A DNA stretch of 64,000 nt from an uncultured Serinicoccus sp. GTDB taxonomy: Bacteria; Actinomycetota; Actinomycetes; Actinomycetales; Dermatophilaceae. The position numbers and the translations under genes were made by a program. The notes under the pieces are model-generated. The model searched no databases, had not been told where the DNA came from, and saw nothing but the letters and a program-made list of their open reading frames with translations. This document shows positions 17,111 to 27,139 of this stretch, one piece after another. The number at the start of each line of letters is the position of its first letter. Positions within the stretch are counted from its first letter, which is position 1. The stretch is from contig NZ_CANMUA010000003.1 of assembly GCF_947500995.1 (NCBI RefSeq), positions 62,001-126,000 on the forward strand, read 5' to 3'.

Positions 17111-18280
17111 ATGGGCCGCGTCCTCGTCATGGTGGGTTCGGACCTGCGCCAGCAGGTGCTGGACCGGTCCATCTTCATCTTCGGGCTGGCGGTGCCGCTG
17201 GCGCTCATGTGGGTCTTCTCGCTCATCTTCGCGCCGCTCGCCGAGGAGCTCGAGCCGGTCACCGTCGCGGTGAGCGGACCCGCGGACGACCCGCTCACGG
17301 GGACCCTCGTGGAGACGCTGGGCGGCCTCGACGACGCCGTCGACGTGACGGTCCTCGAGGCGGACGCCGCCGACGTGCCCGCGCTCCTCGCGGACGGCGA
17401 GGTCGGGGCGGGTGTCCTCGTCCCGGACGGGTTCTCCGCCGCGCTCGCCGACGGGGACGCCCCGCAGGTGCAGGTACGCCTGCCCGAGTCCCCCGGCCTG
17501 GAGGGTGAGGTCGTCACCGCGGTCGTCGACGGGGTGCTGCGGCAGTTCACCGCCACGGCGCGCACCGCCGCCGCCGCGGAGGAGCTGGGCGGGCAGCCGG
17601 AGGAGGTCGACGCCGTCCTCGCCGAGGACGCGGCCACCGGGCCCTCGGTGGGCTGGGCCCAGGGCGAGACGGCCGACGAGCAGCTGTCCGCCCGCGAGTC
17701 GATCGTCGCCGGCCAGGCCGGGTTCTTCCTGCTCTTCACCGTGGGCTTCGGGGTCCTGGGGCTGGTCGTCGAGCGGGAGTGGGGCACCCTCGCGCGCCTG
17801 CTGTCCATGCCGATCCCGTCGTGGTGGGTGCTGCTGTCCAAGGGGTTGTCCAGCTGGCTGCTGGGGGTGCTGGCCACGGGGGTGCTGCTCCTCGCGGGCT
17901 CGCTGCTCTTCGACGACGTCCACCTCGGCTCGCCCGCCGTGATCGCCGTGCTCCTCCTCGCCGTCGTGGCCGCCGCGACCTCCATCATGTTCGTCATCGC
18001 CAAGGTCGCCCGCAGCGCGGAGCAGGCGGGCGTGGCGCAGACCATCGTGGCGATCACCCTGGGGATGAGCGGCGGGGCCTTCTTCCGGGTGAGCTCCGAG
18101 GGGGCCCTCGGCACCATGCTGCAGCTCAACCCGGTCACCGCGCTGGGCCGGGGCCTCGGCATCACGGCCGGGGGCGGTGGGGTGGTCGACCTCGCGCCGG
18201 TGCTGCTGGCCATGGGGCTGATGTGCGTGGCGATGGCGGCGCTCGCCGTCCGCGTGCCCGGGCGGAGGGACGTGCTGTGA
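17111..18280 (+). CDS. ABC-2 type permease
   Basis: 389 residues. One N-terminal helix (IFIFGLAVPLALMWVFSLIF), then about 170 residues of acidic extracytoplasmic domain, then five or so C-terminal helices with the ABC-2 core (GFGVLGLVVEREWGTLARLLSMP). This is the ABC-2/YhgE-Pip-like layout of export permeases. It starts 2 bases after the ATPase stop and its stop overlaps the next permease start (GTGA at 18277). Confidence 0.85.
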   Translation: MGRVLVMVGSDLRQQVLDRSIFIFGLAVPLALMWVFSLIFAPLAEELEPVTVAVSGPADDPLTGTLVETLGGLDDAVDVTVLEADAADVPALLADGEVGAGVLVPDGFSAALADGDAPQVQVRLPESPGLEGEVVTAVVDGVLRQFTATARTAAAAEELGGQPEEVDAVLAEDAATGPSVGWAQGETADEQLSARESIVAGQAGFFLLFTVGFGVLGLVVEREWGTLARLLSMPIPSWWVLLSKGLSSWLLGVLATGVLLLAGSLLFDDVHLGSPAVIAVLLLAVVAAATSIMFVIAKVARSAEQAGVAQTIVAITLGMSGGAFFRVSSEGALGTMLQLNPVTALGRGLGITAGGGGVVDLAPVLLAMGLMCVAMAALAVRVPGRRDVL

Positions 18281-19443
18281 GGACCGTGCTGGCGATCGCC
18301 TGGGTCGAGCTGCGGCGCTTCCTCGCCGACCGGTCCAACCTCTTCTTCGTGCTCATCCTGCCGTTGGCCATGGTGGCCGTCATCGGCTGGCAGTTCGGCA
18401 GCGACCGGTCCGGCGCGCCGGTCTCGGTGCAGGGGCCGGGCGGCGCGGCGACGCAGGCCCTGGTCGCGGGGTGGGAGGACGCCGACCTCGCGGTCACCGT
18501 CCGCACCACACCGGAGCTCGTGCAGGAGGACGTCTCCCGGGGCAGCGCCGAGGTCGGCGTGCTCCTCGACGCGGAGGCGGAGGCGGCCTACCGTGACGGC
18601 ATACCGATGGAGCTGGAGATCATCAGCGGGTCCTCGTCCGAGGCCCCGGCGGTGGCGCAGGTGGTCCGCGCCCAGGCGGAGGCGGTTGCCACGGAGGCGG
18701 CGCAGGTCGGCCTGCTGGAGACCTTCGGCGACGAGGCCGAGGCGCGGGCCGCGCTCGACGACGCCTCGACCCTCGTGCCCCCGGCGCAGCTGCTCGTGCA
18801 GCAGCCCGAGGACCCGGTGGCCGTGGCCTTCGAGGGGGTCGAGCAGTTCGACACCGGAGCCGTCGCCCAGCTGCTGCTCTTCGTCTTCCTCAGTACCCTC
18901 AACGCCGCGCCGGCCCTCATCAAGGCCCGGCGGGACGGCGTGGTCCGGCGCACCATGGCCGCCCCGGTGACGACCACCCAGGCGATGGCCGGGCTGACGG
19001 CCGGGCGGGTCGTCATCGCCCTGGTCCAGGGGGCCTACATCATGCTGGCCTCCAGCCTGCTCTTCGGGGTGCGGTGGGGCTCGCTCGGGGTGGCCCTCCT
19101 GGTGCTGCTCGTCTTCGGGCTCGTCGCCGCGGGGGTCGCGATGGTCATCGGGGTCCTGGTCGACAGCGAGGGTGCCGCCAGCGGCCTGGCCGTGGGTGGT
19201 GGGCTGGTGCTCGGTGCCGTCGGCGGCTCGATGGTGCCGCTCGAGTTCTACTCCGACACCCTGCGCCAGGTCGCCCAGCTCACCCCGCACGCCTGGGCCA
19301 ACGACGCCATGGCGGAGGTCCAGCGGCAGGGGGCGGGGATCGCCGACGTGCTGCCCCAGCTCGGCGTGCTCGCCGCGATGGCCGTCGGCGTGCTCGTCCT
19401 CGGCTCGCTGCTGCTGCGGCGCAGCCTCGCCCGGGCGATGTAG
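18277..19443 (+). CDS. ABC-2 type permease, second subunit
   Basis: 388 residues with the same layout as the preceding gene: N-terminal helix (LFFVLILPLAMVAVIGW), large outer domain, and C-terminal helices with INAAP-like core (LNAAPALIKARRDGVVRRTMAAPV). It is probably a paralogue that pairs with it as a heterodimer. GTG 18277 overlaps the previous stop. A hairpin at 19443-19474 follows immediately and could end this operon and the converging ABC exporter operon. Confidence 0.85.
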   Translation: MRTVLAIAWVELRRFLADRSNLFFVLILPLAMVAVIGWQFGSDRSGAPVSVQGPGGAATQALVAGWEDADLAVTVRTTPELVQEDVSRGSAEVGVLLDAEAEAAYRDGIPMELEIISGSSSEAPAVAQVVRAQAEAVATEAAQVGLLETFGDEAEARAALDDASTLVPPAQLLVQQPEDPVAVAFEGVEQFDTGAVAQLLLFVFLSTLNAAPALIKARRDGVVRRTMAAPVTTTQAMAGLTAGRVVIALVQGAYIMLASSLLFGVRWGSLGVALLVLLVFGLVAAGVAMVIGVLVDSEGAASGLAVGGGLVLGAVGGSMVPLEFYSDTLRQVAQLTPHAWANDAMAEVQRQGAGIADVLPQLGVLAAMAVGVLVLGSLLLRRSLARAM

Positions 19444-19474
19444 GGCAGGACGCCGACCGGGGTCCGGCCTGCCC
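19443..19474. terminator. Bidirectional hairpin between converging ABC operons
   Basis: GGGCAGG (19443-19449) pairs with CCTGCCC (19468-19474). It starts at the last base of the permease stop and lies 10 bases from the other operon's end. No T-run follows, as is common in this GC range. Confidence 0.5.
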
Positions 19475-19484
19475 CGGCCCTCCG

Positions 19485-21473
19485 TCAGGGGGTGGCGGGC
19501 TCCTCGGCGTCGACCTGCACGGCGGCGCCGCTGAACTGGGCGGCGTGCAGGCGGGCGTAGGCGCCCTCGCGCCGCAGCAGGTCGTCGTGCGTGCCCTGCT
19601 CGACGATGCGACCCGCCTCCATGACGAGGATGAGGTCGGCGTCCCGGATGGTCGAGAGCCGGTGGGCGATGACGAAGCTGGTGCGGTCGGCCCGCAGCCG
19701 GGCCATGGCCTCCTGCACGAGCAGCTCGGTGCGGGTGTCGACCGAGCTGGTCGCCTCGTCGAGGATGAGCAGCGAGGGTTGGGCCACGAACGCCCGCCCG
19801 ATGGTGATGAGCTGCTTCTCCCCGACGGAGACGGCGCCGGCGTCGTCGTCGAGGACCGTGTCGTAGCCCTCGGGCAGGTGCTGCACGAACCGGGAGACGT
19901 AGGCCGCCTCGGCGGCCGCGCGCACCTCCTCGACGCTCGCCCCCGGCCGGCCGTAGGCGATGTTGTCGGCGATACTGCCCTCGAAGAGCCAGGTGTCCTG
20001 CAGGACCATGCCGACCCGCGACCGCAGGTCCTCGCGGGTCATCGTGGTGACGTCCCGGCCGTCGAGGGTGATCCGGCCGCCGTCCAGCTCGTAGAAGCGC
20101 AGGATGAGGTTGACCAGCGTGGTCTTGCCGGCCCCGGTCGGCCCCACGATCGCGACCGTCTGCCCCGGCTCCGCGACGAGGGACAGGTCCTCGATGAGCG
20201 GCTCCTCGCCGTAGGAGAAGCGCACGTCCTCGAAGACGATGCGCCCGCTGCGGCCCCGGGGGGCGGGCGACGCGTCGGCCGGGTCGGGAGTCTGGCGCGG
20301 CGCGTCGAGCAGCTCGAAGGTGCGCTCGGCGGAGGCCACGCCCGACTGCAGCAGGTTGGCCATGGAGGCGACCTGGGTCACCGGCTGGGTGAACTGGCGG
20401 GAGTACTGGATGAACGCCTGCACGCTGCCGAGCGACAGCGTGCCCGAGGTCACCCGCAGCGCTCCCACGACGGCGACCAGGACGTAGCCGAGGTTGCCGA
20501 TGAGGAACATCGCGGGCATGATCACGCCGCTCATGAACTGCGCCCGCCAGGTCACGTCGTAGAGCTGGTCGTTGATCTCCCGGACCCGCCCGGCCACCTG
20601 CTCGCGGCGGCCGAAGACGGTCACCAGCTCGTGGCCGGTGAAGGCCTCCTCGATCTGCCCGTTGAGGGTGCCGGTGTGCGCCCACTGGGCCTTGAAGAGC
20701 TTCTGGCTGCGCCGCGCGATGAGCACGGTCACCAGGACCGAGACCGGGACGGACAGCACGGCGATGAGGGTGAGCGTGGGGGAGATCCACAGCATCATGG
20801 CGAGGATCGCGACCACCGTGACGAGGGCGTTGAGCAGCTGGCCGAAGGTCTGCTGCAGGGTCTGCTGCAGGTTGTCCAGGTCGTTGGTGACCCGGGAGAG
20901 GATCTCCCCGCGCGGGCGGCCGTCGAAGTAGGCCAGGGGCAGCTCGTGCAGCTGGTCCTCGGCGTCGGAGCGCAGGTCGCGGACGGTCCGCATCGAGATG
21001 CGGTTGACCAGCCGGGTCGAGACCCACATGAGCACCGCGGAGCCGGCGTAGAGCGCGATGACCACCGAGACCGTGCGTCCGACGGCCCCGAAGTCGATCC
21101 CCTGGCCGGGCACGAGGTGGGGCGTCCCCGCCACCAGGTCGGCCATCGTGTCCTGCCCGTCGGCCCGCAGCCCGCGCACCACCGAGTCCACGCTCGCGCC
21201 GTCCGGAAGCCGCGACCCCAGGAACCCGGCGAAGATGTAGTCGGTGGCCCGGCCCAGCACGCGCGGCCCGAGCACGCTGAGCACCACGGCGACGAGGGTG
21301 AGCAGGACGGACAGGGCGACGTAGGCGCGGTAGGGGGACAGCCGGCCGGCGAGCCGGCGGGCCGAGGCCGCGAAGTCGCTCGGCTTCTCGACCGGCACCG
21401 CCGCCCCGATCGGTCCGCCCGGCCCGCGCCGCGGTGGCGGGCTGGGGGCGCGGTCCTCGTCCTCGGTGCTCAC
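19485..21473 (-). CDS. ABC exporter half-transporter, degenerate signature
   Basis: 662 residues: six-helix ABC exporter domain then a nucleotide-binding domain. Walker A GPTGAGKTTL and Walker B LLILDEATSSVD with catalytic Glu are canonical, but the signature reads VSVGEKQ instead of LSGGQ. Its partner upstream has a good signature and lacks the catalytic Glu, so the pair fits a heterodimer of the BmrCD/TM287-288 type with one working ATP site. Multidrug or lipid export is likely. GTG 21473 overlaps the partner's stop. Confidence 0.88.
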   Translation of the reverse strand: MSTEDEDRAPSPPPRRGPGGPIGAAVPVEKPSDFAASARRLAGRLSPYRAYVALSVLLTLVAVVLSVLGPRVLGRATDYIFAGFLGSRLPDGASVDSVVRGLRADGQDTMADLVAGTPHLVPGQGIDFGAVGRTVSVVIALYAGSAVLMWVSTRLVNRISMRTVRDLRSDAEDQLHELPLAYFDGRPRGEILSRVTNDLDNLQQTLQQTFGQLLNALVTVVAILAMMLWISPTLTLIAVLSVPVSVLVTVLIARRSQKLFKAQWAHTGTLNGQIEEAFTGHELVTVFGRREQVAGRVREINDQLYDVTWRAQFMSGVIMPAMFLIGNLGYVLVAVVGALRVTSGTLSLGSVQAFIQYSRQFTQPVTQVASMANLLQSGVASAERTFELLDAPRQTPDPADASPAPRGRSGRIVFEDVRFSYGEEPLIEDLSLVAEPGQTVAIVGPTGAGKTTLVNLILRFYELDGGRITLDGRDVTTMTREDLRSRVGMVLQDTWLFEGSIADNIAYGRPGASVEEVRAAAEAAYVSRFVQHLPEGYDTVLDDDAGAVSVGEKQLITIGRAFVAQPSLLILDEATSSVDTRTELLVQEAMARLRADRTSFVIAHRLSTIRDADLILVMEAGRIVEQGTHDDLLRREGAYARLHAAQFSGAAVQVDAEEPATP

Positions 21474-23221
21474 GCCGCCACCTCCCCGTGCTGCTGCGAC
21501 CGGACGATCTCGGCATACGTCGGGCAGGTCTCGATGAGCTCGGTATGCCGTCCCGTGCCGACCACGCGACCCTCGTCGAGGACGACGATCTGGTCGGCGT
21601 CGGCGATGGTGGAGACGCGCTGCGCGACGACGAGGACCGTGGCGTCGCGGGTGATCGGGCGCAGGGCGGCGCGCAGCCGCGCGTCGGTGGCCAGGTCGAG
21701 GGCCGAGAAGGAGTCGTCGAAGAGGTAGACCGACGGCCGCGCGACGAGCGCCCGCGCGATGCACAGGCGCTGGCGCTGGCCCCCGGAGACGTTGCTGCCG
21801 CCCTGGGCGACCGGGTGGTCCAGCCCCTCCGGGAAGGCGCGGACGAAGTCGTCGGCCTGCGCGACCCGCAGCGCCTCCCACAGCTGCTCGTCGGTGGCGT
21901 CGGGGTCCCCGAAGCGCAGGTTGGTCGCGACGGTGCCGGAGAAGAGGTAGGGCCGTTGCGGCACCAGGCCGACCCGCGACCAGAGCTGCTCCGGGGCGAG
22001 GTCGCGCACGTCGACGCCGTCCACGAGCACCGCGCCGCCGCTGACGTCCGCCAGCCGGGGCAGGAGCCGGACCAGGGTGGTCTTGCCCGAACCGGTCGCC
22101 CCGACGACGGCCGTCGTCGTGCCCGGGCGGGCGAGGAGGTCGATGTCGCGCAGGACGGGGTGCTCGGCCCCCGGGTAGGTGAAGGAGACACCCCGCAGCT
22201 CGACCAGGCCGCGGGCGTCCGGCCGCGGGTCCTGCGGCTGCGTGGGCGCGACGACGCTCGTGCCGGTGCCGAGCACCGCGCCGATCCGTTCGGCCGAGAC
22301 GGTGGCGCGCGGGATCATCGTCGCGACCATCGTCGCCATCATGATCGACATGAGGATCTGGATGAGGTAGCTGATGTAGGCGGTGAGCGCGCCGACCTCC
22401 ATCGCCCCGGAGGACACGCGCTGGGCGCCGAACCAGATGACGCCGACGCTCGAGAGGTTCATGACGAGCATGACGAAGGGGAACATCAGCGCCATGAGGT
22501 CGCCGAGCCGGAGCCCGATGCCGGTGAGCTCGTCGTTGGTCCGCGCGAAGCGCTCCCGCTCCTGCGGCTCGCGGGTGAAGGCGCGGATGACGCGGATGCC
22601 GGTGATCTGCTCGCGCATGACCCGGTTGACGGCGTCCAGCTGACGCTGGTTGGCCCGGAACAGCGGCACCATCCGCGCGATGATGAGCCCCATGCCGGCG
22701 AGCAGCACCGCGACGGCCACGGCGATGAGCGGGGAGAGGCCGACGTCCTGCCGGATCGCCATGACGACACCACCGACGGCGGTGATCGGGGCGGCGACGA
22801 GCATGACGAGCGCCATGAACGTCACCTGCTGCACCTGCTGGACGTCGTTGGTGCTGCGGGTGATGAGCGAGGGGGCGCCGAACTCGCCGAGCTCCCGGGT
22901 GGAGAAGGACAGCACCCGCTCGACCACCGCGCCGCGCACGTCTCGGCCCACCCCCATCGCCGTCCGCGCCGCTGCCCAGGTGGCCGCGATCTGGGCGGTC
23001 GCCTGGACGGCGCTCACCGCGAGCATGAGACCCCCGACCCGCCAGATGTAGGGCAGGTCGGTCTGGACGATCCCGCGGTCGATGACGTCGGCGTTGAGGC
23101 TGGGCAGGTAGAGGCTGGCCAGGGTCGCCACCAGCTGCAGGGCCAGCACCGTCACGACGAGCCCGGTGTAGGGCCGCAGGTGGCGGCGCAGCAGTCGGGT
23201 GAGCACCTCCTGATTGTGCAC
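21470..23221 (-). CDS. ABC exporter half-transporter, partner subunit
   Basis: 583 residues with six-helix exporter domain and NBD. Walker A GATGSGKTTL and signature NVSGGQRQRL are canonical; Walker B reads VYLFDDSFSALD, with Asp where the catalytic Glu should be, as in the degenerate subunit of asymmetric exporters. The frame starts at GTG 23221, which abuts GGAGG; a second GTG ten bases inside (after AGGAG) is possible. First gene of the two-gene operon, divergent from the large subtilase. Confidence 0.88.
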   Translation of the reverse strand: MHNQEVLTRLLRRHLRPYTGLVVTVLALQLVATLASLYLPSLNADVIDRGIVQTDLPYIWRVGGLMLAVSAVQATAQIAATWAAARTAMGVGRDVRGAVVERVLSFSTRELGEFGAPSLITRSTNDVQQVQQVTFMALVMLVAAPITAVGGVVMAIRQDVGLSPLIAVAVAVLLAGMGLIIARMVPLFRANQRQLDAVNRVMREQITGIRVIRAFTREPQERERFARTNDELTGIGLRLGDLMALMFPFVMLVMNLSSVGVIWFGAQRVSSGAMEVGALTAYISYLIQILMSIMMATMVATMIPRATVSAERIGAVLGTGTSVVAPTQPQDPRPDARGLVELRGVSFTYPGAEHPVLRDIDLLARPGTTTAVVGATGSGKTTLVRLLPRLADVSGGAVLVDGVDVRDLAPEQLWSRVGLVPQRPYLFSGTVATNLRFGDPDATDEQLWEALRVAQADDFVRAFPEGLDHPVAQGGSNVSGGQRQRLCIARALVARPSVYLFDDSFSALDLATDARLRAALRPITRDATVLVVAQRVSTIADADQIVVLDEGRVVGTGRHTELIETCPTYAEIVRSQQHGEVAA

Positions 23222-23321
23222 CCTCCGGCCGACAGAGTGCTGTGACCTGGTGCACGAGGGTGAGGTAAAGGATATACGTGCAGGTCAGACTCTGTTGACG
23301 CTACGTCGGACAACCCTGCGG

Positions 23322-23349
23322 CGTGACCTGATCGTGACCTGATCGTGAC
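23322..23349 (+). promoter_or_regulatory. 11-bp direct repeats upstream of subtilase gene
   Basis: CGTGACCTGAT occurs twice head to tail (23322-23332, 23333-23343), then a third partial copy CGTGAC. The one-helical-turn spacing is what OmpR/PhoP-family response regulators usually bind. It lies about 50 bases upstream of a TAGGGT box (23382-23387) and 100 bases from the subtilase start. Confidence 0.4.
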
Positions 23350-23441
23350 GTCGGTCCCCTGGTCTGCAGCCCTCCAACGCCTAGGGTCGAAGACGGCCCA
23401 CGCGCGACCTGTCGGGGCCGAATCATCGAAGGAGATCATTC

Positions 23442-26400
23442 GTGAGCAGTGCTAGGCCAGGGGGATCCCCCCGCCGTGCTCTCTCCGCGATCGCCGTCCT
23501 GTCGCTGACCGGAGCCGTCCTGGCACCGCTGTCGGCCGCAGCCGACGAGGACGCGTTCGTCGCGCCGGGTTCCCCGGCGCCGGAGAGCAAGATCCAGGAC
23601 AACCAGGCCACCGGCGCGGAGCTGGTGCCCCACTCCTACTTCGTCCAGCTCGCCGGACCCAGCACGAGCGCCGGCGGTTCGCTGGCCTCGATCGAGTCCC
23701 AGCGCGACCGCTTCCTCGCCGACGTGGACGCCGCCGGGGCCGAGATCGAGGTGCGCTCGGAGTTCGAGACCCTCTGGAACGGCCTGTCGGTGACGGCCAG
23801 CGAGAGCACGCTGGTCGAGCTGGCCGCCTCCGACGCGGTCGAGGCGATCTTCCCGGTCGGGGTCATCGACGCCCCCGAGCGCCCCGAGGGCACCCAGATC
23901 GACCCTGAGCTGTTCACCGCCATCTCGATGACCGGCGCCGACATCGTGCAGAGCGAGCTCGGCTACGACGGCACCGGGGTCAAGGTCGGCATCATCGACA
24001 CCGGCATCGACTACGACCACCCGGACTTCGGCGGCAACGGCAGCCCCGGCAGCACGACCTTCCCGACCGAGAAGGTGGCCTTCGGCTACGACTTCGTCGG
24101 CGACGACTACAACGCCGACCCGAGCGCGGGCGACGCCTACCAGCCCAAGCCGTTCCCCGACGAGGACCCGGACGACTGCCAGGGCCACGGCACCCACGTC
24201 GCCGGCATCACCGGCGCCGACGGCGAGGTCACCGGGGTGGCCCCCGGCGTGACGCTGGGCGCCTACCGCGTCTTCGGCTGCGACGGCTCGACCGACGCCG
24301 ACATCATGCTGCACGCCATGGAGAAGACGCTGACCGACGAGATGGACGTCGTCAACCTCTCTATCGGCTCGGCGTTCTCCGCCTGGAAGGAGTACCCGAC
24401 CGCGCAGGCCACCGACGCGCTCGCCCGCGAGGGCGTCGTCATGGTCGCCTCGATCGGCAACTCCGGGGCCAACGGCCTGCACTCGGTCGGCGCCCCCGGC
24501 GTCGGCGAGGACACCATCGGGGTCGGCTCGGTGGACAACACGTTCTACGACGCCATCGTCTTCGTCGACGAGGAGGGCAACGACGTGCCCTTCTCGGTCG
24601 GCACCCCGGCCCCCGCGCCGCCGACCTCGGGCGAGGACACCGTCGTCGCCGTGCACGAGCCCGGCACGACCGAGGCCCAGGCCTGCGGCACCGACCCCTT
24701 CACCGCGGAGGAGCAGGCCGTCATCGAGGGCAACTGGGTCATGATCCAGCGCGGCACCTGCAGCTTCTACGAGAAGGCGTTCAACGGCCAGGAGGCCGGC
24801 GCGGCGGGCGTCATGCTCTACAACAACGTCCCTGGGTCCATCAACCCCAGCCTCGCGGGCGACCCGGAGATCGAGGTCCCCGTCATCATGGTCAGCCAGG
24901 AGGACGGCGGGCGGCTCGCCGCGGACGCGTTGGCGACCGAGGGCCACGTCGTGACCTGGACCGGTGAGGAGGCCTCGGTCCCGAACCCGACCGGCGGTCT
25001 CATCAGCTCGTTCAGCTCCATCGGCACGATGGCCGACACCACCTTCAAGCCGGACCTGTCGGCCCCGGGCGGCCAGATCTACAGCACCTACCCGCTGGAG
25101 TCGCAGCCCTACGCCACCCTCTCCGGCACCTCGATGGCGTCCCCGCACGTCGCGGGGGCCGCGGCCCTCATGCTCGAGGCCGACCCGGACCTGGGTGTCG
25201 AGGAGGTCAAGCTCAAGCTGCAGAACAGCTCGATGCAGCTGCCGCTGAACGTCTCCCCGGCCGCCGGCCTGGAGCTGGTGCACCGGCAGGGCGCCGGCAT
25301 GATCCAGATCGACGACTCGATCCTCGCCGAGGCGACGATCGAGCCCGGTCTGGTCCAGCTGGGTCAGCAGCTCTCCGGTGAGACCAGCACCCAGACGGTG
25401 ACGCTGACCAACACCAGCGACGCCGAGCAGACCTACGCGGTCGAGCACACCCCCGCCGTGGCCACCTCCGGCACGGCGAACGACTTCGGCTACTACCTGG
25501 CTCCGGCCGACGTCACCGTCGCGCCGAGCGTGGTCGTGCCCGCCGGCGCGAGCGTCGAGGTCCCGATGACCGTCACGTCACCGGCGATCGACGGTGAGAT
25601 GGGCCCGATCTTCGGCGGCTACGTCACCTTCACCGCCGGTGAGGGCGAGGAGGCCGACACCTACTCGGTCGCCTACGGCGGTCACGCGGCCGACCTGCAG
25701 GAGACCGAGGTCCTCGCGGACCGAACCGACGGCACCGAGATGCCCTCGCTGGGCGCAGTCGCCGAGTGCTCGATCTGGCTCGGCTACGAGTGCGTCGACC
25801 CGGCCGGTACGTACGTCCTCGGCGTCGAGGAGGGCACGACCTACTCCATGGAGCAGGACGACGCCCCGCAGTTCCTCATCCACTTCGAGCACCAGGCCCG
25901 CCGGATGGAGTGGGAGGTCTTCGCGGCGAACGAGGACGGCACCAAGGGTGAGTCCCTGGGGACCGTCGCCGAGGTCGACTACCTCGCCCGCTCCGCTACC
26001 CGCGACGGCTTCTCGGCCTACCCGTGGGACGGCATGATGATCGACGACAACGGCGCCTCGGTCCGGGTCCCGGACGGTGACTACATCATGGAGATCGTCG
26101 TCACCAAGGCGAAGGCGTGGAACGACGACCGCGAGGCGCAGACCGAGACCTGGGACAGCCCGGTCTTCGGGATCGCCTTCGAGGGCTCGGACTACGGCAA
26201 CGAGGACCGCCCGGCGGTCCAGCGCACCATCGGTCAGGACCGCTACTCCACCGCCTCCGAGCTGGCCGTCGAGGCCTTCCCGCAGGGTGTGGACACGGTC
26301 TACGTCGCCAGCGGTCTGGCCTTCCCGGACGCCCTGGCCGGCGGTGCCCTCGCGGGCTCCGACGAGGCCCCGGTCCTGCTGACCCGCCCGGACATGGTCC

Positions 26401-27113
26401 CGGCGGCGACGCGGATGGCGCTGCAGCAGCTCGGCCCGGACAGCATCGTCGTCCTCGGTGGCGACGGCGCGGTGGACGACGACGTCGTCACGGCGCTCGG
26501 CGAGTACGCCGACGTCGAGCGGCTCGCGGGCGCCAACCGGTACGAGACGGCCGTCGACGTCAGCCAGGCCCAGGCCGACGACGCCGACATCGTCTTCCTC
26601 GCCAGCGGCAAGGACTACCCGGACGCCCTCGCGGCGGCCGCGGCGGCCGGGATGGAGGACTCTGCGGTCCTGCTGACCCGTCCGGACCTGCTGCCGGGCG
26701 CGACGGCCGACGAGCTGGAGCGGCTGTCGCCGGAGACGGTCTACGTCGTCGGTGGCGACGCGGCGGTCTCGGACGACGTGGCGACCGCCGCCGGTGCCGA
26801 CGCCGGTGAGGTCGTTCGGCTGAGCGGCACCAACCGCTACGGCACGGCCGCCGCGGTGGCCGCGGAGTTCTTCCCGACCCCGGCCCCGGGCGCCTTCCTG
26901 GCGACCGGTGCGGAGTTCCCGGACGCCCTCGCGGCGGCCCCGGTGGCGGCGATGAGCTCCATGCCCGTGCTGCTCACGCGGGCGGACATGCTGCCGAGCC
27001 CGACTGTCGACGCGATGACCAGCCTGCGGGCGCAGATGGTCCACATCGTCGGTGGCTACGGCGCGGTCAACCTCTCGGTCCAGGAGACCCTGGAGGACGT
27101 CGTCTACCCGTGA
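23442..27113 (+). CDS. Secreted S8 subtilase with PA domain and CWB2 repeats
   Basis: 1223 residues. A signal peptide (RRALSAIAVLSLTGAVLAPLSAAA) is followed by an inhibitor-I9-like propeptide and the subtilase domain with D186 (IIDTGID), H249 (GHGTHVAG) and S564 (SGTSMASPHVAG). A PA domain (about 400-515) is inserted between His and Ser, as in lactocepin-like enzymes. Fn3-like beta domains follow, and three putative cell-wall-binding type 2 repeats (about 926-1222, each with NRY/DRY and a FPDALA-like core) end the protein. It should be exported, matured and held on the cell wall. GTG 23442 follows AAGGAGAT. Confidence 0.92.
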   Translation: MSSARPGGSPRRALSAIAVLSLTGAVLAPLSAAADEDAFVAPGSPAPESKIQDNQATGAELVPHSYFVQLAGPSTSAGGSLASIESQRDRFLADVDAAGAEIEVRSEFETLWNGLSVTASESTLVELAASDAVEAIFPVGVIDAPERPEGTQIDPELFTAISMTGADIVQSELGYDGTGVKVGIIDTGIDYDHPDFGGNGSPGSTTFPTEKVAFGYDFVGDDYNADPSAGDAYQPKPFPDEDPDDCQGHGTHVAGITGADGEVTGVAPGVTLGAYRVFGCDGSTDADIMLHAMEKTLTDEMDVVNLSIGSAFSAWKEYPTAQATDALAREGVVMVASIGNSGANGLHSVGAPGVGEDTIGVGSVDNTFYDAIVFVDEEGNDVPFSVGTPAPAPPTSGEDTVVAVHEPGTTEAQACGTDPFTAEEQAVIEGNWVMIQRGTCSFYEKAFNGQEAGAAGVMLYNNVPGSINPSLAGDPEIEVPVIMVSQEDGGRLAADALATEGHVVTWTGEEASVPNPTGGLISSFSSIGTMADTTFKPDLSAPGGQIYSTYPLESQPYATLSGTSMASPHVAGAAALMLEADPDLGVEEVKLKLQNSSMQLPLNVSPAAGLELVHRQGAGMIQIDDSILAEATIEPGLVQLGQQLSGETSTQTVTLTNTSDAEQTYAVEHTPAVATSGTANDFGYYLAPADVTVAPSVVVPAGASVEVPMTVTSPAIDGEMGPIFGGYVTFTAGEGEEADTYSVAYGGHAADLQETEVLADRTDGTEMPSLGAVAECSIWLGYECVDPAGTYVLGVEEGTTYSMEQDDAPQFLIHFEHQARRMEWEVFAANEDGTKGESLGTVAEVDYLARSATRDGFSAYPWDGMMIDDNGASVRVPDGDYIMEIVVTKAKAWNDDREAQTETWDSPVFGIAFEGSDYGNEDRPAVQRTIGQDRYSTASELAVEAFPQGVDTVYVASGLAFPDALAGGALAGSDEAPVLLTRPDMVPAATRMALQQLGPDSIVVLGGDGAVDDDVVTALGEYADVERLAGANRYETAVDVSQAQADDADIVFLASGKDYPDALAAAAAAGMEDSAVLLTRPDLLPGATADELERLSPETVYVVGGDAAVSDDVATAAGADAGEVVRLSGTNRYGTAAAVAAEFFPTPAPGAFLATGAEFPDALAAAPVAAMSSMPVLLTRADMLPSPTVDAMTSLRAQMVHIVGGYGAVNLSVQETLEDVVYP

Positions 27114-27139
27114 GGTCACCGACCTGACGGACCGACACC

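Noticed and set aside
17083-22191. 1702-codon open frame on the minus strand
   Set aside because: It crosses five genes on both strands. Its peptide is Arg/Pro/Ala-rich and low in complexity, a shadow frame of high-GC DNA.
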